From contig OY727095.1 in the NCBI GenBank assembly GCA_963402885.1, forward strand, positions 873,001 through 937,000: a stretch of 64,000 bases of DNA, in the 5' to 3' direction. The position numbers and the translations under genes were made by a program. The stretch's first letter is position 1. Every line of letters starts with the position of its first letter. Shown piece by piece: positions 59,087-64,000 of this stretch. The notes under the pieces are model-generated. The model did no database searches. It was not told where the DNA came from and was given only the letters and a program-made list of their open reading frames with translations. The DNA is from Antedon bifida. Its lineage: Eukaryota > Echinodermata > Crinoidea > Comatulida > Antedonidae.

Positions 59087-60730
59087 CAGAGCCATATATA
59101 TAAAGAGTTACGACAATGAAAATTAGAAGCCATTTTTGTGTCAAAGAATTCGCACGCTGAGGGCGCGCGCGTCTCTTTTGTATCAGAGCCATATATATAA
59201 AGAGTTACGACATTGAAAATTAGAAGCCATTTTTGTGTCAAAGAATTTGCACGCTGAGGGCGCGCGCGTATCTTTTGTATAGCGTTTTCCTATAGTTCAT
59301 GCATTATTTTTAGATTTTTTTGTCTATGAAATAACGCTTATATTCCGTTTTTATTTTAGTAATTAATTTTATTAATGGTATTAATTTGGTAACATATATA
59401 TATTGTGTCTATAATAACAAAAGAATAAATGCTAGGGCCTACATGCAAGTCAGGCTACATCAAAGCATGAACCAATACAAAAAACACACAAATTCACCCC
59501 TCTTTTTATACAGTATATGGCTCTCTGTGTGTTTTTGACACAAACTTTCAGAGACTCGTTCATCATTTCATTTGTAATAATTTGCCTTTATTATTATTTT
59601 TAATATTGTTCATACCCTATTCAATATATTAACAAATATATCCACGACACTTTATTATTTTATTTAGTCATCAAAGCATGCATTATGAATTGAAAATATT
59701 ACATAATTGTTATTAATAGGACGTAGTTATGGGATGTTTCATTCCAAAATCAATCAATCGAACTTTATAATGTACTAGCGCACGCGCGCGCAATATTCTT
59801 TGCCGCAAGTACTTCTGTACGCTGTGCACATCGATATTTCACCGTAAAATGTGCAATTACATTTTTTTTTAATATAAGAAAAAGTTTAAAGTATTTTCTT
59901 GCTCCTATACTTTACATGCATTAACGGAGACAAGTTTGACACAAATTGATCTGCATATCACGTGACTATAATCCAATGTCGTAACTCTTTATATATATGG
60001 CTCTGTTTTGTATAGCGTTTTCCTATAGTTCATGCATTATTTTTAGATTTTTTTGTCTATGAAATAACGCTTATATTCCGTTTTTATTTTAGTAATTAAT
60101 TTTATTAATGCTATTAATTTGGTAACGTATATATATTGTGTCTATAATAACAAAAGAATAAATGCTAAGGCCTACATGCAAGTCAGGATACATCAAAGCA
60201 TGAACCAATACAAAAAACACACAAATTCACCCCTCTTTTTATACAGTATATGGCTCTCTGTGTGTTTTTGACACAAACTTTCAGAGACTCGTTCATCATT
60301 TCATTTGTAATAATTTGCCTTTATTATTTTAATATTGTTCATACCCTATTCAATATTATTAACAAATATATCCACGACACTTTATTATTTTATTTAGTCA
60401 TCAAAGCATGCATTATGAATTGAAAATATTACATAATTGTTATTAATAGGACGTAGTTATAGGATGTTTCGTTCCAAATTCAATCGAACTTTATAATGTA
60501 CTAGCGCACGCGCGCGCAATATTCTTTGCCGCAAGTACTTCTGTACGCTGTGCACATCGATATTTCACCGTAAAATGTGCAATTACATTTTTTTAAATAT
60601 AAGAAAAAATTTAAAGTATTTTCTTGCTCCTATACTTTACATGCAATAACGGAGAAAAGTTTGACACAAATTGATCTGCATATCACGTGACTATAATCCA
60701 ATGTCGTAACTCTTTATATATATGGCTCTG
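59087..60730. mobile_element. hAT-like composite element, 1644 bp, with internal tandem duplications
   Basis: The ends CAGAGCCATATATATAAAGA / TCTTTATATATATGGCTCTG are of the same type as the neighbour's, and AGTAATGA follows at 60731-60738 as well as preceding at 59079-59086. Inside, a 97-bp left-end segment is repeated (59087-59183, 59184-59280), and about 720 bp is repeated (about 59275-60005 and 60009-60730), each copy ending in a right terminus. Both long copies contain GCGCACGCGCGCGCAATATT. The structure suggests repair-template slippage or end-to-end insertion of two copies. It is non-coding and non-autonomous. Confidence 0.88.
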
Positions 60731-60779
60731 AGTAATGACAGTATAAAGCGCCACCAACCGGCAGCAGCGCGATACACCA

Positions 60780-61115
60780 AACATACAGTATTACCGAAAT
60801 CTTCTAATAGTAACCCACACTCTAATACTAATAGTAACCCCCACTTTTAATAGTAACCCACTATTATTACACCTTATAAAGGCAATCTATATTAATAGAT
60901 CACTACTCTAGTAACCCATTATTAGAGTAACAAATATGATGCAGACGTATTTTGAAAATAAGGAGATAACTTTGCATGTTGATCTCGGGAGTGGGGGTTG
61001 CTATGAGTTGCTGACCGGAAAAGTTGGAGGTTGGTTACTATTTTCAGGTTCCTATTTTAAGATTAGTAATAGTAACCAACTACTCTAATAGTAACCCCCT
61101 TTTAATAGTAACCCA
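60780..61115 (+). repeat. Degenerate TAATAGTAACCC(A/C) repeat
   Basis: CTAATAGTAACCCACACTCT, AATAGTAACCCCCACTTTTA and AATAGTAACCCACTATTATT are repeated with variable spacing, interrupted by about 110 bp of unique sequence near 60920-61030. It is a decayed short tandem repeat between the hAT-like element and the orphan exon. Confidence 0.65.
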
Positions 61116-61147
61116 CCCTATAAAACAATCAAACAATAATAACCCAG

Positions 61148-61341
61148 GGTTACAATTAGAAGATTTACGAATTCATTCAAATGCTCTTGCCGCGGCCCTC
61201 TATAAAAAGTTACGAATTATTTTATCAAAATCGGACGACAGAAAATTTGTAATTTCGTATTTGAATTATATTGTTCCAGAAAACTACATGAACCTGCACA
61301 TAACACGTATTGTTAAAAGACCGTCAATGATGAAGAAGACG
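61148..61341 (+). CDS. Possible orphan coding exon, unidentified
   Basis: The open frame here reads like protein, not repeat: LEDLRIHSNALAAALYKKLR then IILSKSDDRKFVISYLNYIV and so on, about 65 codons with balanced amino acids and helical pattern. A CCCAG acceptor precedes 61148 and an ACG|GTAACT donor follows 61341, so it could be an internal exon or the remnant of one. The repeated sequences on both sides hide any neighbouring exon. The alternating leucines could suit a death-fold-type helical bundle, but that is a guess; I do not recognise the family. Confidence 0.3.
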
Positions 61342-61373
61342 GTAACTGAGGCTAGTCTAGCCTAACGATGAAT

Positions 61374-62972
61374 AGAGACGGTAAAACGACGATGAATTAA
61401 TAAAACGATGATAAAGAAGATCATGGTAAAATGCTAAAAGATGAAGATGGTAAAACGATGATGAAGGTGGTGAAATGATAAAAGGTGAAGAAGGTAAAAC
61501 GATGATAAAGAAGATGGTAAAACGAAGATGATAAAGATGGTAAAACGATGAAGAAGAAGATGGTAAAACGAAGATGATGAAGATGGTAAAACAATAATGA
61601 TGAAGATGGTAACAGTAACACGATGATGATGAAGATGTTAAAACGATGATGATGAAGATGTTAAAACGATGATGATGAATGATAAAACGATGATGAAGAT
61701 GGTAACACGATGAAGATGAATAACAGTCAATGATGATGAAGATGGTAAAACGATGAAGATGAATATGGTAAAACAATAATGATGAAGATGTTAAAACGAT
61801 GATAATAAAGATGTTAACACGATGATAATAAAGATGTTAAAACGATGATAATAAAGATGTTAAAACGATGATAATAAAGATGTTAAAACGATGATAATAA
61901 AGATGTTAAAACGATGATAATGAAGATGTTAAAACGATGATAATAAAGATGTTAAAACGATGATAATAAAGATGTTAAAACGATGATAATAAAGATGTTA
62001 AAACGATGATAATGAAGATATTAAAACGATGATAATAAAGATGTTAAAACGATGATAATAAAGATGTTAAAACGATGATAATAAAGATGTTGAAACGATG
62101 ATAATGAAGATGTTAAAAGGATGAAGATGGTAAAACGATGATAATAAAGATGTTAAAACGATGATAATAAAGATTTTAAAACGATGATAATAAAGATGTT
62201 AAAACGATGATAATAAAGATGTTAAAACGATGATAATAAAGATGTTAAAACGATGATAATAAAGATGTTAAAACGATGATAATAAAGATATTAAAACGAT
62301 GATAATAAAGATGTTAAAACGATGATAATAAAGATGTTAAAACGATGATAATAAAGATGTTAAAACGATGATAATGAAGATGTTAAAACGATGATAATAA
62401 AGATGTTAAAACGATGATAATGAAGATGTTAAAACGATGATAATAAAGATGTTAAAACGATGATAATGAAGATGTTAAAACGATGATAATGAAGATGTTA
62501 AAACGATGATAATAAAGATGTTAAAACGATGATAATGAAGATGTTAAAACGATGATAATGAAGATGTTAAAACGATGATAATAAAGATATTAAAACGATG
62601 ATAATAAAGATGTTAAAACGATGATAATGAAGATGTTAAAACGATGATAATAAAGATGTTAAAACGATGATAATGAAGATGTTAAAACGATGTAATAAAG
62701 ATGTTAAAACGATGATGATAATGAAGATGTTAAAACGATGATAATGAAGATGTTAAAACGATGTAATAAAAATGTTAAAACGATGATAATGAAGATGTTA
62801 AAATGATGATAATGAAGATGTTAAAACGATGATAATAAAGATGTTAAAACGATGATAATGAAGATATTATAACGATGATAATGAAGATGTTAAAACGATG
62901 ATAATAAAGATGTTAAAACGATGAAGATGGTAAAACGATGATAATAAAGATGTTAAAATGATGATAATAAAG
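61374..62972 (+). repeat. 23-bp minisatellite, about 1.6 kb
   Basis: The right 1.2 kb is a nearly perfect (AAGATGTTAAAACGATGATA then ATA)n array with G/A variants (AATGAAG/AATAAAG). The left 400 bp is a looser GATGAAGATGGTAAAACGAT form, the likely ancestral stage. Frames of up to 139 codons on the minus strand (Ser/His/Phe-rich) are by-products. Confidence 0.95.
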
Positions 62973-63621
62973 ATAGATAATAATATAAACTAATCAATTT
63001 CGTAAAGGAACATGTCAAAATGATTCAACTGCAGTTACTTCAGTAATTACAATTTCTTTACTCTTTTAAACAGGTTTATCCAATATTTATACTTGTTTGG
63101 CTAATCATAAACACTGTTTATATCATTGACTGTTTCAAACCTTTACATTGAAACAAACTAAAATCATACATTACTGCAGTAATAAATATGGTTACTGCAG
63201 TAACTGCAATATAATCATTTTAACACGATCACAAACAGTTATTTATAAGTACATTTCAACATATATAAAACAACAATACCATTTGAAAAAGAAAATTACA
63301 AGAAAGAAAATGATACATTCTAATATTTATAATATTATTTCAAATTTATTCTTTTCTTCAACATTATCTTACAAAAGTAGATTAAAGTGTACATTTTAAT
63401 CAATGTGTGTCTGGTTTTGTAACACGACACGTACATCGATCTAATTTACAACATACATGTAACAAGTATTTATTTATGCAAACCTTTAAACTCAAAAACC
63501 TTAAAATCATGTAATCTCCAGTTAGATATCAACATACTGGAGAGTATAAACATATACCATTACCACACTGAACTACAAAAACCAGACACCAGAAAAATAA
63601 CAATCAAGTAGAATATATATA
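62973..63621. other. AT-rich stretch, no gene seen
   Basis: It holds short repeats of TTACTGCAGTAA-type (63175-63210) and no recognisable exon. A chance 83-codon Lys/Ile/Tyr-rich frame at 63148-63399 has the composition of AT-rich filler. Confidence 0.45.
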
Positions 63622-63823
63622 CAGTAGAACACTATTTAAGGGACGCTTTTGAGACCAAACCAATAACTCTTTTTAAATAGGAGAGTTTCTTCCGAATAGT
63701 TAAGCCACAGTTTTCATGTTTTAGCCTTGTTCATACAATGAAATGTGTCCTTTAAGTATGACTTAAATGGGGTTGTACAACTTTCTATAATTTAGCCAGT
63801 GTCCATTAATAAAGATTTTACTG
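63622..63823. mobile_element. Mariner/pogo-type MITE, 202 bp
   Basis: It is flanked by TA. The left end CAGTAGAACACTATTTAAGG and the right end (minus strand) CAGTAAAATCTTTATTAATG then GACAC pair imperfectly. The interior has CTTTTTAAATAGGAGAGTTT and GTGTCCTTTAAGTATGACTT, sequence typical of degenerate mariner-derived MITEs. It is older than the copy in the NELFB intron. Confidence 0.6.
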
Positions 63824-64000
63824 TATATGAAGACACAATACTGTACAAGACATTATCTTATACTACAAAAAACAATGATACAGGCTACAGTACTTAACAT
63901 ATTATATACAAATACTTAAATAACAATACATGCAGGACTGATTCCTTTGTATCCTGTATTTCTGCCCCGTGAATGAACCACAAGGGCAACGGTTTTCAAC
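63824..64000. other. Window end, no feature seen
   Basis: AT-rich with nothing recognisable. It may be the 3'UTR of a gene beyond the window, but there is no evidence for it here. Confidence 0.4.

Noticed and set aside
61357-61776. Ser/His/Phe-rich frames on the minus strand
   Set aside because: By-product of the GATGAAGATGGTAAAACGAT repeat.
1-64000. LTR retrotransposon, retroviral or Polinton-like remains
   Set aside because: No gag, integrase, protease, capsid or envelope motif and no long terminal direct repeats bounding such a frame were seen; the only reverse transcriptase is the non-LTR one at 34-36 kb.

Overview
The window is AT-rich nuclear DNA of an animal. The genes are split by short GT-AG introns. 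Their proteins align along most of their length with vertebrate counterparts from memory, and the spaces between are full of short non-autonomous transposons, tRNA-headed SINEs and minisatellites. A marine invertebrate deuterostome fits best (an echinoderm, perhaps a crinoid); this is inference, since no species marker is present. I saw no rRNA, functional tRNA, CRISPR array, LTR retroelement or retrovirus-like copy.

Layout. 1-12.8 kb: no exon recognised; probably an intron of, or the space before, a GPSM/LGN/AGS3-like gene. It holds a MITE whose left terminal repeat is amplified about 25-fold (953-1872), a 22-bp minisatellite (6.3-7.0 kb) and a 117-bp satellite (9.9-12.3 kb). 12.86-23.53 kb (+): the last four exons of GPSM, carrying four GoLoco motifs. 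23.6-29.5 kb: intergenic, with a 51-bp minisatellite. 29.54-39.08 kb (+): complete WDR46 (14 coding exons, about 556 aa), with SINEs, MITEs and an antisense LINE in its introns. 39.94-42.99 kb (-): complete NELFB (5 coding exons, about 570 aa), tail-to-tail with WDR46. 43.4-44.3 kb: probable divergent promoter. 44.98-50.38 kb (+): complete mitoguardin MIGA (10 coding exons, about 521 aa). 51-54 kb: a cluster of MITEs and a hairpin-bearing satellite. 55.08-58.44 kb (-): a FAM124-like gene (4 coding exons, about 423 aa). 58.49-60.73 kb: two hAT-like elements side by side, sharing an 8-bp target site, directly upstream of the FAM124-like start. 61.1-64 kb: one orphan coding-like exon, a 1.6-kb 23-bp minisatellite and a mariner-type MITE.

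The host genes are housekeeping or cell-biology genes acting in different places: spindle orientation and G-alpha-i binding (GPSM), small-subunit rRNA processing (WDR46), Pol II pausing (NELFB), mitochondrial outer membrane and ER contact (MIGA), and an unknown role (FAM124-like). They do not form a pathway, but their linkage recalls human 9q34 and 6p21. The most unusual structures are tandem repeats grown out of gene parts: the NELFB last coding exon with its stop codon (5 x 104 bp) and the MIGA exon 3 end with its splice donor (5 x 55 bp).
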